A DNA stretch of 30,597 nucleotides from contig CAZQIC010000049.1 in the NCBI GenBank assembly GCA_964593555.1, positions 1 to 30,597 of the forward strand, given 5' to 3'. Of this stretch, positions 22,527-30,597 are shown in pieces; the stretch's first letter is position 1; every line of letters starts with the position of its first letter. The DNA comes from CAZQIC01 sp964593555 (GTDB lineage Bacteria; Bacteroidota; Bacteroidia; JAFLBG01). The position numbers were made by a program, and so were the translations under genes. The notes below the pieces were generated by a model. It did no database searches. It saw nothing but the letters and a program-made list of their open reading frames with translations, and was not told the origin of the DNA.

Positions 22527-23213
22527 ATGAAGAAGAAGGTACTTCTTTCTTTTATATGTTGCGGGATCGCAGCCGCGGTAGTAGTTTCCGGCTGTGCAAG
22601 CAGCAACAGCGGTATGTTGTCCGAGGGTGTTATTGAGTATGACGCAAGCGTACTCAATACCGATAACCCAATGGCTTCTTACGCACCTTCCAAAATGACA
22701 TTCAAGTTCAAAGATTCTAAATGCAGGGGGGAAATTTCTGCGGGTATGGGAATGCTAAATACGGTTCTTATTACCGATCCGGATGATAAAACACTTACGC
22801 AGCTTGTACGTGTAGTAACACAAAAGTATGCGCATGTTTATGATTACAACGCAGTACAAAAAGAGAACAGCGCTGTTCCTCAATATACCTTAACGCTTTC
22901 CGATGAAACTAAAATGATAGCCGGGTATAAATGCAAACGTGCCATATTCGATTTTAAAGACAGTAAGTACCCGGATTATGATGTTTATTATACCAATGAT
23001 ATTGAAATTACCGCGCCTAATTGGGCATCACCATTTCATGAAATTAACGGTGTGTTGATGGAATACCAGGTGAGCCGTTATGGGATGGATCTCCGGTTCA
23101 CAGCTAAGAGCGTAAATCATTCTAAAGTAGAGTCCAACCAGTTTGAAATTTCCGAGGATTATAAGATTGTTACCGCAGAATATCTTGATGATCTTTTCAA
23201 GAGTTTTCAGTAG
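22527..23213 (+). CDS. Lipoprotein of unknown function, paralogue 2
   Basis: The 228-residue protein has a good lipobox, VVSGC at about residues 19-23. The mature part aligns end to end with the previous gene (about half identical by eye), including GVIEYD, MTFKFKDSKCRG, MIAGYKCKRAIFDFKD, VYYTNDI, PNWASPF, GVLMEYQV, LRFTAKSVNHSKVES and the closing IVTAEYLDDLF. The pair arose by tandem duplication. The two differ most in the first 60 mature residues and around the PHTVKS/QYTLTLS loop. The product is probably anchored in the envelope; its role is unknown. A separate -7 box precedes it. Confidence 0.68.
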   Translation: MKKKVLLSFICCGIAAAVVVSGCASSNSGMLSEGVIEYDASVLNTDNPMASYAPSKMTFKFKDSKCRGEISAGMGMLNTVLITDPDDKTLTQLVRVVTQKYAHVYDYNAVQKENSAVPQYTLTLSDETKMIAGYKCKRAIFDFKDSKYPDYDVYYTNDIEITAPNWASPFHEINGVLMEYQVSRYGMDLRFTAKSVNHSKVESNQFEISEDYKIVTAEYLDDLFKSFQ

Positions 23214-23291
23214 AATTTCGTCGCTTTCTTTTCCACAATTAATAGTGTATAACATTTTGGCGTAAGAATATTCCCCCTAATTACTTATACA

Positions 23292-23299
23292 TACATTTG
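23292..23299 (+). promoter_or_regulatory. Putative -7 box upstream of ftsK
   Basis: TACATTTG matches TAnnTTTG exactly and ends 20 nt before the ftsK ATG at 23320. A TTTTGG at 23255-23260 is too far away to be the usual -33 partner. Confidence 0.4.
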
Positions 23300-23319
23300 G
23301 TAGATAACTGTTTTTACCA

Positions 23320-25848
23320 ATGGCATCGGGGAAAAGAAATCAACTTAAGAACGAGATCAAAGAAGAGGTCATTAAAGATGATGTGCTGGACGATGAGGGA
23401 TTTGAAGAGGTTGCAGTAAAGCATGTTAATACCCCAAAGAAGAAAGCTACTAAACCTACTTTCAAACAAAAGTTTGCTTCTTATTTTGAATTTATTCAAA
23501 ATGAAAAATTCCAACAGGTTACGGGCCTTGTGCTGTTGCTGTTCGCTGCATATTCCTTCATCGCATTTCTTTCGTTCTTATTTACATGGCAAAATGATCA
23601 GGATAAAATTCTTGGAGCATGGAATGAATTTTTTTCGGAACAGGTTACTATAGATAATTGGTTAGGTAAACTTGGCGCATTATTATCTTACCTTTTTGTT
23701 CATCGCTGGTTTGGTGTTGTATCATTTATTTTTCCTTTATTATTTACATTAATAGGCGTAAGGCTGCTTTTTAAAGTAAGTCTGCTGCCATTCGGAAAAA
23801 CATTGAAGTATAGTTTTTTTGCATTGGTATGGGTATCAATAACACTTGGGTATTTTTTCAGCGATTCATATTTTTTCCTTGGCGGCGGTTATGGATACTC
23901 AATTAACGCATGGCTGCACGCAGTTGTGGGAAGCTTGGGTACTGCGGCGTTGTTGTTCATCAGTTTTATGATATTCCTTGTAGTTAATTTTAATATTTCA
24001 TTTAAGTTGGCAAAGGATCCTGAGCCTGTTGTGGAAAACATGAAGCCTGAACCCGAAGAGCTAAAGCTGGAAATTGAAAAACCTAACGTAATAAATTCTT
24101 ATAAGGAGCAGGAAATTTCACCTGTGCAGGAATTGATCCTTGATCCCGTTGACGAAGAAAGTGAGGAAGAGGAAGATTCCGCAATAGAATTGGAACCTGA
24201 AGTCGATGAGCAGGAAGAAGTGGTAATAGATAACGGAGATGTGCAATTTACCGTTGAGAAAGCCGAAGAGAAATCTGGAGCAACAGAAGAGCCTGTTGAT
24301 GAAACCAACATTCCTTTTGGCGATTACGATCCAACGTTAGATCTTTCTTCTTATCAGCTTCCTTCAATAGATCTGTTGCAAGAATACGGTGGTAACAAAG
24401 AACCGAATGTAAATGCGGATGAGCTCAACGAGAATAAAAATAAAATTGTAAGTACTCTTGCGAATTATAATATTCAGATAGAAAAAATTAAAGCGACCAT
24501 TGGCCCAACAGTTACATTATATGAAATAATTCCTGCAGCCGGCGTAAGGATTTCTAAAATTAAAAACCTGGAAGATGATATCGCCTTAAGTCTTTCCGCA
24601 TTGGGTATTCGTATCATTGCTCCAATTCCTGGTAAAGGAACAATAGGTATTGAGGTGCCGAATCAAAATCCGGAGACTGTGGCCATGCGTACCATTATTG
24701 CATCGGATAAATTCCAGAATACAGGAATGGAACTACCATTGGCATTGGGTAAAACTATTTCTAACGAAACATTTATTGTCGATTTAACAAAGATGCCGCA
24801 CATGTTAATGGCAGGTGCTACGGGTCAGGGTAAATCAGTTGGATTAAATGCGGTGCTGGTTTCATTGTTGTATAAAAAACATCCGTCGCAAATAAAATTT
24901 GTATTGGTGGATCCTAAAAAAGTGGAGTTGACATTATTCAATAAAATTGAACGACACTTTTTGGCGAAGCTTCCTGATACCGAAGAAGCAATCATTACCG
25001 ATACAAAGAAAGTGGTAAACACATTGAATTCATTGTGTATCGAAATGGATAATCGTTATGATCTGTTGAAAGATGCACAGGTAAGAAATATTAAAGAGTA
25101 CAATGCGAAATTTATTGCACGTAAATTAAATCCCAATAACGGACATAAATATTTACCGTATATAATATTAGTAGTGGATGAGTTTGCTGATCTTATTATG
25201 ACAGCTGGTAAAGAAGTAGAAACACCTATAGCAAGGCTTGCGCAGCTTGCCCGTGCAATTGGTATACATTTAATTATTGCTACACAGCGTCCTTCAGTAA
25301 ATATTATTACAGGTACAATTAAAGCCAACTTCCCGGCTCGTATCGCATTTCGGGTAACATCCAGAATAGATTCACGTACCATTTTAGATTCAGGTGGTGC
25401 GGAACAGTTAATTGGACGAGGGGATATGTTACTTTCAACAGGCAGTGATCTCATTCGTTTACAATGTGCATTTGTTGATACACCTGAAGTGGAAAGGATC
25501 ACAGATTTTATTGGTTCTCAGCGCAGTTATCCACAGGCATTTCAGTTACCTGAATATGTTGGTGATGAATCCGAAGGTGGAAAAGGTGAACTTGATCCAT
25601 CAGAGAGAGATGCTATGTTTAATGAGGCTGCAAAAGTTATTGTAACCCACCAACAGGGTTCGGCATCATTGTTGCAAAGAAAACTTAAGCTGGGTTATAA
25701 CAGGGCGGGTCGTATAGTAGATCAATTAGAGGCTGTTGGAATCATCGGTCCCTTTGAAGGTTCTAGAGCCAGGGAGGTACTAATAAAGGATCTGGCAAGT
25801 TTGGAACAATTTTTGAAAGATATGGATAAACCCCGTGAAAACTTATAA
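23320..25848 (+). CDS. ftsK: DNA translocase FtsK/SpoIIIE
   Basis: The 842-residue protein has an N-terminal membrane region with about four hydrophobic segments (roughly residues 64-220), then an acidic, low-complexity linker (about 235-340, many Glu/Asp). The motor domain carries Walker A GATGQGKS (499-506) and Walker B LVVDEFADL (D620, E621). A C-terminal winged-helix gamma domain (about 770-830, 'ASLLQRKLKLGYNRAGRIVDQLEAVGIIGPFEGSRAREVL') recognises KOPS-like sites. FtsK pumps DNA at the division septum and assists dimer resolution. The linker is much shorter than in E. coli FtsK. It is followed 11 nt later by the LolA-like gene, so the two are probably co-transcribed. Confidence 0.94.
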   Translation: MASGKRNQLKNEIKEEVIKDDVLDDEGFEEVAVKHVNTPKKKATKPTFKQKFASYFEFIQNEKFQQVTGLVLLLFAAYSFIAFLSFLFTWQNDQDKILGAWNEFFSEQVTIDNWLGKLGALLSYLFVHRWFGVVSFIFPLLFTLIGVRLLFKVSLLPFGKTLKYSFFALVWVSITLGYFFSDSYFFLGGGYGYSINAWLHAVVGSLGTAALLFISFMIFLVVNFNISFKLAKDPEPVVENMKPEPEELKLEIEKPNVINSYKEQEISPVQELILDPVDEESEEEEDSAIELEPEVDEQEEVVIDNGDVQFTVEKAEEKSGATEEPVDETNIPFGDYDPTLDLSSYQLPSIDLLQEYGGNKEPNVNADELNENKNKIVSTLANYNIQIEKIKATIGPTVTLYEIIPAAGVRISKIKNLEDDIALSLSALGIRIIAPIPGKGTIGIEVPNQNPETVAMRTIIASDKFQNTGMELPLALGKTISNETFIVDLTKMPHMLMAGATGQGKSVGLNAVLVSLLYKKHPSQIKFVLVDPKKVELTLFNKIERHFLAKLPDTEEAIITDTKKVVNTLNSLCIEMDNRYDLLKDAQVRNIKEYNAKFIARKLNPNNGHKYLPYIILVVDEFADLIMTAGKEVETPIARLAQLARAIGIHLIIATQRPSVNIITGTIKANFPARIAFRVTSRIDSRTILDSGGAEQLIGRGDMLLSTGSDLIRLQCAFVDTPEVERITDFIGSQRSYPQAFQLPEYVGDESEGGKGELDPSERDAMFNEAAKVIVTHQQGSASLLQRKLKLGYNRAGRIVDQLEAVGIIGPFEGSRAREVLIKDLASLEQFLKDMDKPRENL

Positions 25849-25859
25849 AAATAGAACAG

Positions 25860-26519
25860 ATGAAAAAATATATTTTAACTGTATTGATATTCGCATCATC
25901 GCTAGTGCTTTTTGCACAAGATGATGCTAAAGCAAAAGGAATTTTAGATGAGGTAAGTAAAAAAACAAAGGCTTATACATCTATTAAAGCTGACTTTACA
26001 ATAACCAATCAGCCTGCCGATAAAAACAAAAAGGCCGATACACAAAACGGTTCGTTGTTGCTAAAGGGAGATAAGTATAAATTACAGATTAAAGGGCAGG
26101 AAGTTATTTCGGATAATAAAAAGATCTGGACATATTTAAAGGATGCTAACGAGGTACAGATTAATGATGTTGATCCTAAAGCAGACGATGCACTTAACCC
26201 TTCAAAGATATTTACATTGTATGAGAAGGGTTATAAATACAAATACTCTAAGGAAGATGTGTTGGATACTAAGCCTGTACATGTAATTGATCTTTTTCCG
26301 GCTAATCCAGACAAAGCAAAATTTCATACAGCCAAACTGTTTGTAGATAAAACAGATAAACGAATTGTATCTGTTAAAATGATGATGAAGGACGGAAGTA
26401 CAGTAACTTACGCTATCAAAACGTTTGATGTGAACCAACCTGTTGTAGATACTTTTTTTACATTCGATAAGAAAGCGCATCCTGGAGTAGAAGAAATTGA
26501 TTTAACTGATGGAAAATAA
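25860..26519 (+). CDS. lolA: LolA-like outer-membrane lipoprotein carrier
   Basis: The 219-residue protein has a signal peptide (ending LVLFAQ-DD, about 20) followed by a LolA-type fold: 'TKAYTSIKADFTITN' at the start of the mature part, 'NGSLLLKGDKYKLQIKGQEVISDNKKIWTYLKDANEVQIND' in the middle, and 'DLFPANPDKAKFHTAKLFVDKTDKRIVSVKM' later. These match Bacteroidota LolA-like proteins, which carry lipoproteins or related lipid cargo across the periplasm. The cargo here is inferred from the family. The ftsK-lolA order also occurs in other bacteria, which supports the call. The gene is probably translated from the ftsK transcript. Confidence 0.8.
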   Translation: MKKYILTVLIFASSLVLFAQDDAKAKGILDEVSKKTKAYTSIKADFTITNQPADKNKKADTQNGSLLLKGDKYKLQIKGQEVISDNKKIWTYLKDANEVQINDVDPKADDALNPSKIFTLYEKGYKYKYSKEDVLDTKPVHVIDLFPANPDKAKFHTAKLFVDKTDKRIVSVKMMMKDGSTVTYAIKTFDVNQPVVDTFFTFDKKAHPGVEEIDLTDGK

Positions 26520-26552
26520 ATCACAACTGTTGATATCCATCTTTGTATCGAA

Positions 26553-26579
26553 CTAATACATTAGAAAAATCTAATACAT
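26553..26579. repeat. Direct repeat CTAATACAT
   Basis: CTAATACAT occurs at 26553-26561 and 26571-26579, exactly 18 bp apart, and a partial third copy (CTAATACG) lies at about 26737. All are in the 290-bp gap between lolA and the T9SS protein gene; the rest of that gap is A/T-rich with nothing else I recognise. It could be a regulator site or chance. Confidence 0.3.
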
Positions 26580-26809
26580 GAGTAATTTGTAGTTCTATAC
26601 TCCCCATTCCGAAGTCAATCCCAAAATAAATTCATTTTCAACATTAACGTTTATTGTTTATAATAAGCTGCATATCAGTATTTTATAAAAAAAACACGCG
26701 TTTCAATTTAAACAAAAAATAAAATTATGGCTTATTCTAATACGTAGCTAATGTTACTTTGCCATTTCCAGTTTATTAATTTCAAAATTGGTATAATGAA
26801 ATAATAAAT

Positions 26810-28792
26810 ATGAATAAACTTAAAATTTTTTCGGTAGTATTTCTCTTTTACATAAATGAAAGTTTATGTTTTTCTCAAACAGTCTCCAGGCGATCATCAT
26901 TTGTAGCAACAACCACTTTTTCCAACAATCTCCCGGCAATATATTTTACATGGGATACAATATACGGTGCAACAGCAAACGATAATTTGTTTATAGAGAA
27001 AAAGACAATTACTTCTACTACCTGGATACCTTTTGATACGATTTCTGCAGTGCTAAAAAGTTATACGGATACAAACATTGTAGCCGGAGTTCTTTATGAG
27101 TATAAATTTTATGTTCCAGGAATATCAGGTGGAATGCCTATCAATTCCATTTGTACCGGCATTGAAATGCCTCCTGTCGAAAACAGGGGAAAATTATTAT
27201 TATTAATAGATACTTCTTTTGTTGATTCATTGCAGTCGGAAATAAATCGCTTGCAGAAAGACATTACCGGTGATGGCTGGAGAGTAGTTACACGATTTAT
27301 TAATTCAAGTTCTTCAGTAATAAATACTAAAAATATTATTGTTAATGAATACCTTTTGGACTCAACTAATTTGAAATCTGTTTTATTACTGGGACATATC
27401 CCTGTCCCGTATTCCGGAAATATGGCTCCTGATGGACATGTTGATCATTATGGAGCATGGCCTGCCGATGTTTATTATGCTGATATAAATGGAACCTGGA
27501 CGGATAATACTATTAATTCTACTATCGCTACCCGGTCACAAAATCATAACACTCCAGGTGATGGAAAATTTGATCAAAATATTATTCCTACAAAGGCCGA
27601 GTTAGTGATTGGCCGGGTTGACTTAAGTAACTTACCCGCTTTTGGTTTGAGTGATGTACAACTCATGAGAAGATATTTAAATAAAAATCATGATTATCGG
27701 GTAAAAAATATTGTTGTGAATCAAAGGGGATTAATTGATGATAATTTTGGTTCTTTGGCGCAAACCGGATGGAGAGGGTTTTCCGCACTGTTTGGTAAGA
27801 ACAATGTACATGAGTTGGATTACTTTACAACTTTACAAACACAAAGCTATATCTGGTCGTATGGGTGTGGCCCTGGTACGTATTCATCAGCTTCTGGTAT
27901 TGGAAATACAAATGATTTTGTAACTAAAAGCTGCAATACTATTTTCTCTGCGTTGTATGGAAGTTATTTTGGAGATTGGGATGTAAGCGATAATTTTTTG
28001 CGGGCATCATTAGCATCAAGTGGATTAACGCTCGCCACCATGTGGGGAGGAGATCCGATATGGTCAATACAGCATATGGGTATGGGTTATACGATCGGTG
28101 AAATTACTCGACTAAATCAAAATATATCAAATGGTTGGTATAATGTTTTGCCATCTGGCTCTGCAAAAAGCGTATATATCAGTTTAATGGGTGATCCCTC
28201 ACTTCGCTTGCATGTAATTTCACCACCAGATAGTTTAACTGCATCATTATTAGTTAATTCTACTGTTAAAGTTTCATGGAAGCTGTCTAATGATACAGTA
28301 TTGGGATATCATATTTACCGTCTTGATACCATAACTGGTTATTATCAAAGAATAAATACTTCTATTGTGATATCCAACTCCTATGTTGATTCATCTCCAA
28401 TAAATGGAAATAATTATTATATGGTAAGGGCCATTAATTTGGAGGATAGAAGTAGTGGAAGCTATTACAATCTTAGTCAAGGAATATTCGATACAATTTT
28501 TGTTATTAATACCACCGGAATTGTTCAGGATAAAAAAAGCAATATTTCAATTAACATATATCCTAATCCGATGCATGATAAATGTAGTGTTGAAATTTTA
28601 ACATATGGGTTATCAGAAAAAATAGAAGTTGATATATTTGACGCTTCAGGAAAACAAGTTTATTCTTCGCAGCTTAATAATGGTCAATGTGATTATATAT
28701 TAAGTCTTGAAAGCCTTAGCCCAGGAATATACATGGCTAAATTTTCTACTATAGCATCAACTGAACTAAAAATAATATCAATAATACGTTAA
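26810..28792 (+). CDS. Large secreted T9SS protein, gingipain (C25)-like fold, possibly inactive
   Basis: The 660-residue protein has a signal peptide (about 1-23), a fibronectin-III-like domain (about 30-107) and a central caspase/gingipain-like domain (about 125-475). A second Fn3-like domain (about 478-560) and a type A T9SS sorting domain (about 578-660; IYPNPMHDKCSVEI... ending LKIISIIR) follow. The C25 likeness rests on 'SVLLLGHIPVPY', 'ELVIGRVDLS' and the closing LMGDPSLRL (G461-D462-P463). Where C25 peptidases have a GHG-type His and then a Cys, this protein has YGCGPG (351-356) and YGSYFGDWD (383-391), so the usual His-Cys pair is not evident. I recall this form as a Bacteroidota family of its own. 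It stands alone. Confidence 0.7.
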   Translation: MNKLKIFSVVFLFYINESLCFSQTVSRRSSFVATTTFSNNLPAIYFTWDTIYGATANDNLFIEKKTITSTTWIPFDTISAVLKSYTDTNIVAGVLYEYKFYVPGISGGMPINSICTGIEMPPVENRGKLLLLIDTSFVDSLQSEINRLQKDITGDGWRVVTRFINSSSSVINTKNIIVNEYLLDSTNLKSVLLLGHIPVPYSGNMAPDGHVDHYGAWPADVYYADINGTWTDNTINSTIATRSQNHNTPGDGKFDQNIIPTKAELVIGRVDLSNLPAFGLSDVQLMRRYLNKNHDYRVKNIVVNQRGLIDDNFGSLAQTGWRGFSALFGKNNVHELDYFTTLQTQSYIWSYGCGPGTYSSASGIGNTNDFVTKSCNTIFSALYGSYFGDWDVSDNFLRASLASSGLTLATMWGGDPIWSIQHMGMGYTIGEITRLNQNISNGWYNVLPSGSAKSVYISLMGDPSLRLHVISPPDSLTASLLVNSTVKVSWKLSNDTVLGYHIYRLDTITGYYQRINTSIVISNSYVDSSPINGNNYYMVRAINLEDRSSGSYYNLSQGIFDTIFVINTTGIVQDKKSNISINIYPNPMHDKCSVEILTYGLSEKIEVDIFDASGKQVYSSQLNNGQCDYILSLESLSPGIYMAKFSTIASTELKIISIIR

Positions 28793-28809
28793 TATAAGAA
28801 TGAAGCTTA

Positions 28810-29580
28810 TTATTTAACGGTCTCCACTTTAAAATCGTCCACGTATATCGTAATTTTATTATCGGGTGAATTCGCTGTAATTCCAATTTCAACACTTGTA
28901 TATTGACCCTTTGTTCCTTGTATTGCGTAAAGAAAATCTTTAGGAAGTGTTACTTCTTTATCACTGTCAATTATTAGGTCTCCATCCTGCCATAATTTTA
29001 TGTATCCTTTATGTTTTTGCGATAATTTAACTTCCCATACCAGATCAACCCATTGGTTCCTGGGAAAATCTTTTTCCTGCCCTGCAACTTGTACCACATC
29101 ATCCTGAAGGAATTTATGTTCAATTCGCAATTGATTATCAACTAAGGCAAGCCTGATGCCCGGCCCGGCACCAACAGCTGTTTGTTCTTCAAGGTCCTGT
29201 ATAAAAAGCCAATCCGCCTTATCTGTCCCTACGATATAATATTTTGAACTTACTCTCATCGTTTCTCCTTCCCAGAATGCCATCTTCTGTTTGGAAATAC
29301 TGCACTTTGAAACATCATCTCCTTTTGATGGAAGAGCAAAAAACTTCAAATATTTATTTCCATTTAATGTGTCTACTGTAATATGATTATCATCCATTGT
29401 AATTTGGGTGTGTGACCAAAATATGTCATCCGGCAGTAGTAAATCTTCAAGCTGATTGTAGGACTGAAAATCATCCATGTAAAAGTCAGGACCCTCAAAA
29501 TATTTTTCTTTTTTGCATGAAGCAAAAGAGAGTAGGAGAGTGAAAAAGATCAAACCAAAAATATTTTTTTTCTTTTCCAT
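28810..29580 (-). CDS. Surface lipoprotein with lectin/polysaccharide-lyase-like fold
   Basis: The 256-residue protein has a lipoprotein signal peptide with Cys at residue 22 (SFASC), followed by KKEKYF, a charged stretch that may act as a Bacteroidota surface-export signal. The mature part looks like a concanavalin-type jelly roll: 'GETMRVSSKYYI', 'WLFIQDLEEQ', 'GIRLALVDNQLRIEHK', 'NQWVDLVWEVKLSQKHKGYIKLWQDGDLI' and 'VEIGITANSPDNKITIYVDDFKVE'. This resembles heparin-lyase-type polysaccharide lyases (PF14099 style). I cannot point to catalytic residues, so binding rather than cleavage is possible. It begins exactly at the base after the stop codon of the upstream barrel-like gene and is clearly co-transcribed with it. 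It converges on the T9SS gene 17 bp away. Confidence 0.6.
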   Translation of the reverse strand: MEKKKNIFGLIFFTLLLSFASCKKEKYFEGPDFYMDDFQSYNQLEDLLLPDDIFWSHTQITMDDNHITVDTLNGNKYLKFFALPSKGDDVSKCSISKQKMAFWEGETMRVSSKYYIVGTDKADWLFIQDLEEQTAVGAGPGIRLALVDNQLRIEHKFLQDDVVQVAGQEKDFPRNQWVDLVWEVKLSQKHKGYIKLWQDGDLIIDSDKEVTLPKDFLYAIQGTKGQYTSVEIGITANSPDNKITIYVDDFKVETVK

Positions 29581-30060
29581 TTATTTACTTTTAAAAGTAT
29601 ATCCAATTCCAATTCCGCCCCAATGTTCTATTTGCCGGTCGAAGATGTAGGATATAAGCGGAGTATATCCAATTTTGAAAAATATTTTTTTCTCTAGGGG
29701 CTCAAACCTGTACCCAATAGCTGCCAATCCCAATACAAAAAAACTTCCACGAGTCGTAAGTGTTACCCCTTGCCCTATGCCTACCTCCAGTTTATGTGCA
29801 TTTTTTCCCACCCTGGCATTAAACAGATATGGAAATATCAGTGCGTTGCCATTGTTCCTGTCAATTGGTATAAAGCAAAAACCTATACGTGAACTATAAA
29901 TAATATTTTTTTTTATCCTAACGTCCTTTTCAAAATTAACAGAACCAAAACCCCCGCTGCCGGCCAGTTCTAAAAAAAATGATTTCTTTTTAGGGGTATC
30001 TGTTTGAGTAAGCCCTGTCAGAGGTAAAAGGAGTAAAATGAGACCAGCAAATCGTTTCAT
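29581..30060 (-). CDS. Exported small beta-barrel-like protein, unknown function
   Basis: The 159-residue protein has a signal peptide (MKRFAGLILLLLPLTGLTQ, cleavage about 19-20). The mature part consists of alternating strands with Gly/aromatic turns: 'FFLELAGSGGFGSVNFEKDV', 'RIGFCFIPIDRNN', 'HKLEVGIGQGVTLTTRG', 'AIGYRFEP' and a final IGIGYTFKSK ending on aromatic and polar residues. This looks like a short outer-membrane barrel, though at this size it may have only about eight strands. Function is unknown. It is the first gene of a two-gene run with the lectin-like lipoprotein, with no spacer at all. Confidence 0.6.
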   Translation of the reverse strand: MKRFAGLILLLLPLTGLTQTDTPKKKSFFLELAGSGGFGSVNFEKDVRIKKNIIYSSRIGFCFIPIDRNNGNALIFPYLFNARVGKNAHKLEVGIGQGVTLTTRGSFFVLGLAAIGYRFEPLEKKIFFKIGYTPLISYIFDRQIEHWGGIGIGYTFKSK

Positions 30061-30597
30061 TAATAGGTAATAAGGATAGTCTCAAAAGTACAACTATAGT
30101 TAGGTTAGGACAAACCTCTTACCGGTCTATTCTAATGAGTCAGAATGGGGGGAGAGGCTGGTACATGGGAGTGCCCAATCTGCAAGAAAACTATAAATGT
30201 TAGGGGCAAAAGGGACATGTAAAGCTTGTACACAACCAATTTCCACCTTAAAAAAAAGATGAAAGGAAAATTGCTCCAAAAAAAGACCACTGGCTAAAGC
30301 AGACGTCAGGAACATTTTTTCAAATATCAACTATTTACTTTCCAAAGAAAACCTAATGACCTGTTACGTAAACGAAAAGCATATCTCCAATGTGAATCTT
30401 ATCAGAGAAGTGGAGATTAATTTCAATGCATGTATTTTCCACAAAAAAAATGTTCTTAGATATAAAGAAGCAGCTTAATGAATTACATTTTCAATAATTC
30501 TCTTTGTTTATTATAACGCATTTGGAAATAGTGTAATTTATGTAATATATTAAAAATTTTTTATAACACATGTGCTTATTACGTTACTCACCTTGAC
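30061..30597. other. 537-bp region without a convincing gene; possible gene remnant
   Basis: Nothing here looks like an intact gene. On the plus strand a 25-codon frame (30145-30222) encodes MGGEAGTWECPICKK..., with a zinc-knuckle-like CxxC. After its stop, a second frame, open from 30263 to 30478 (ATG at 30356), encodes ...DVRNIFSNINYLLSKE and ends in NVLRYKEAA. The two are in different frames, so together they could be a decayed gene of about 110 codons, but neither part is one I recognise. A 67-codon minus-strand frame (30127-30330) looks random. The last 110 bp are very A/T-rich and precede whatever follows the window. Confidence 0.3.

Noticed and set aside
30127..30330. 67-codon minus-strand frame near the right end
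   Set aside because: No signal, motif or start context; composition looks random and it opposes the possible remnant on the plus strand.
1..30597. tRNA, CRISPR, insertion sequence or prophage signals
   Set aside because: I found no tRNA T-loop consensus, no regular spacer-repeat array, no transposase or integrase motif and no phage genes.

Overview
The window is a chromosomal segment of a Bacteroidota bacterium. The evidence is AT-rich coding, weak or absent Shine-Dalgarno sites, several TAnnTTTG-type -7 promoter boxes, two proteins with type IX secretion (T9SS) C-terminal sorting domains, a bacillithiol enzyme (BshC), a futalosine-pathway menaquinone enzyme (MqnE) and Bacteroidota-style short palindromic intergenic repeats. 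HemF and a SCO protein suggest it can use oxygen. I see no tRNA, rRNA, CRISPR array, insertion sequence or phage gene. Most of the window is housekeeping DNA with small accessory insertions.

Layout. 1-1165: the start of mqnE on the minus strand faces an OmpR-type response regulator across a gap that holds a striking set of inverted and directly repeated half-sites. 1289-1585: a lone precursor peptide with a Bacteroidota class I lanthipeptide-type leader and no modification enzyme nearby. 1823-6503 (minus): a secreted beta-barrel-like protein, then recQ, a T9SS-exported Kazal-type inhibitor and rlmI in one tight run. 6681-7751: ilvE. 7744-10398 (minus): a run of DUF1287, phosphodiester glycosidase, SCO and membrane J-domain genes. 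10621-11184: a Nudix hydrolase, divergent from bshC (11291-12922). 12969-17102: guaA, a LysM/periplasmic-binding protein and hemF, closely linked.

17294-21608 is an arginine node. argS and arginase form a minus-strand pair, and a PLP-dependent arginine decarboxylase is transcribed away from them. Arginine can therefore be charged to tRNA, hydrolysed to ornithine and urea, or decarboxylated to agmatine. 21731-26519: two tandem paralogous lipoproteins, ftsK and a LolA-like carrier. 26810-28792: a large secreted T9SS protein that resembles gingipain (C25) peptidases but appears to lack the usual catalytic pair. 28810-30060 (minus): a barrel-like protein and a lectin-fold lipoprotein that abut exactly. 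30061-30597 has no convincing gene.

The features most worth a second look are the orphan RiPP precursor, the response-regulator operator, and two families of palindromic repeats whose ends are conserved while the inner stems change and still pair. Repeat-like sequence also appears inside two coding regions (guaA and the LysM protein). Several genes have no usable ATG and must start at TTG or GTG.
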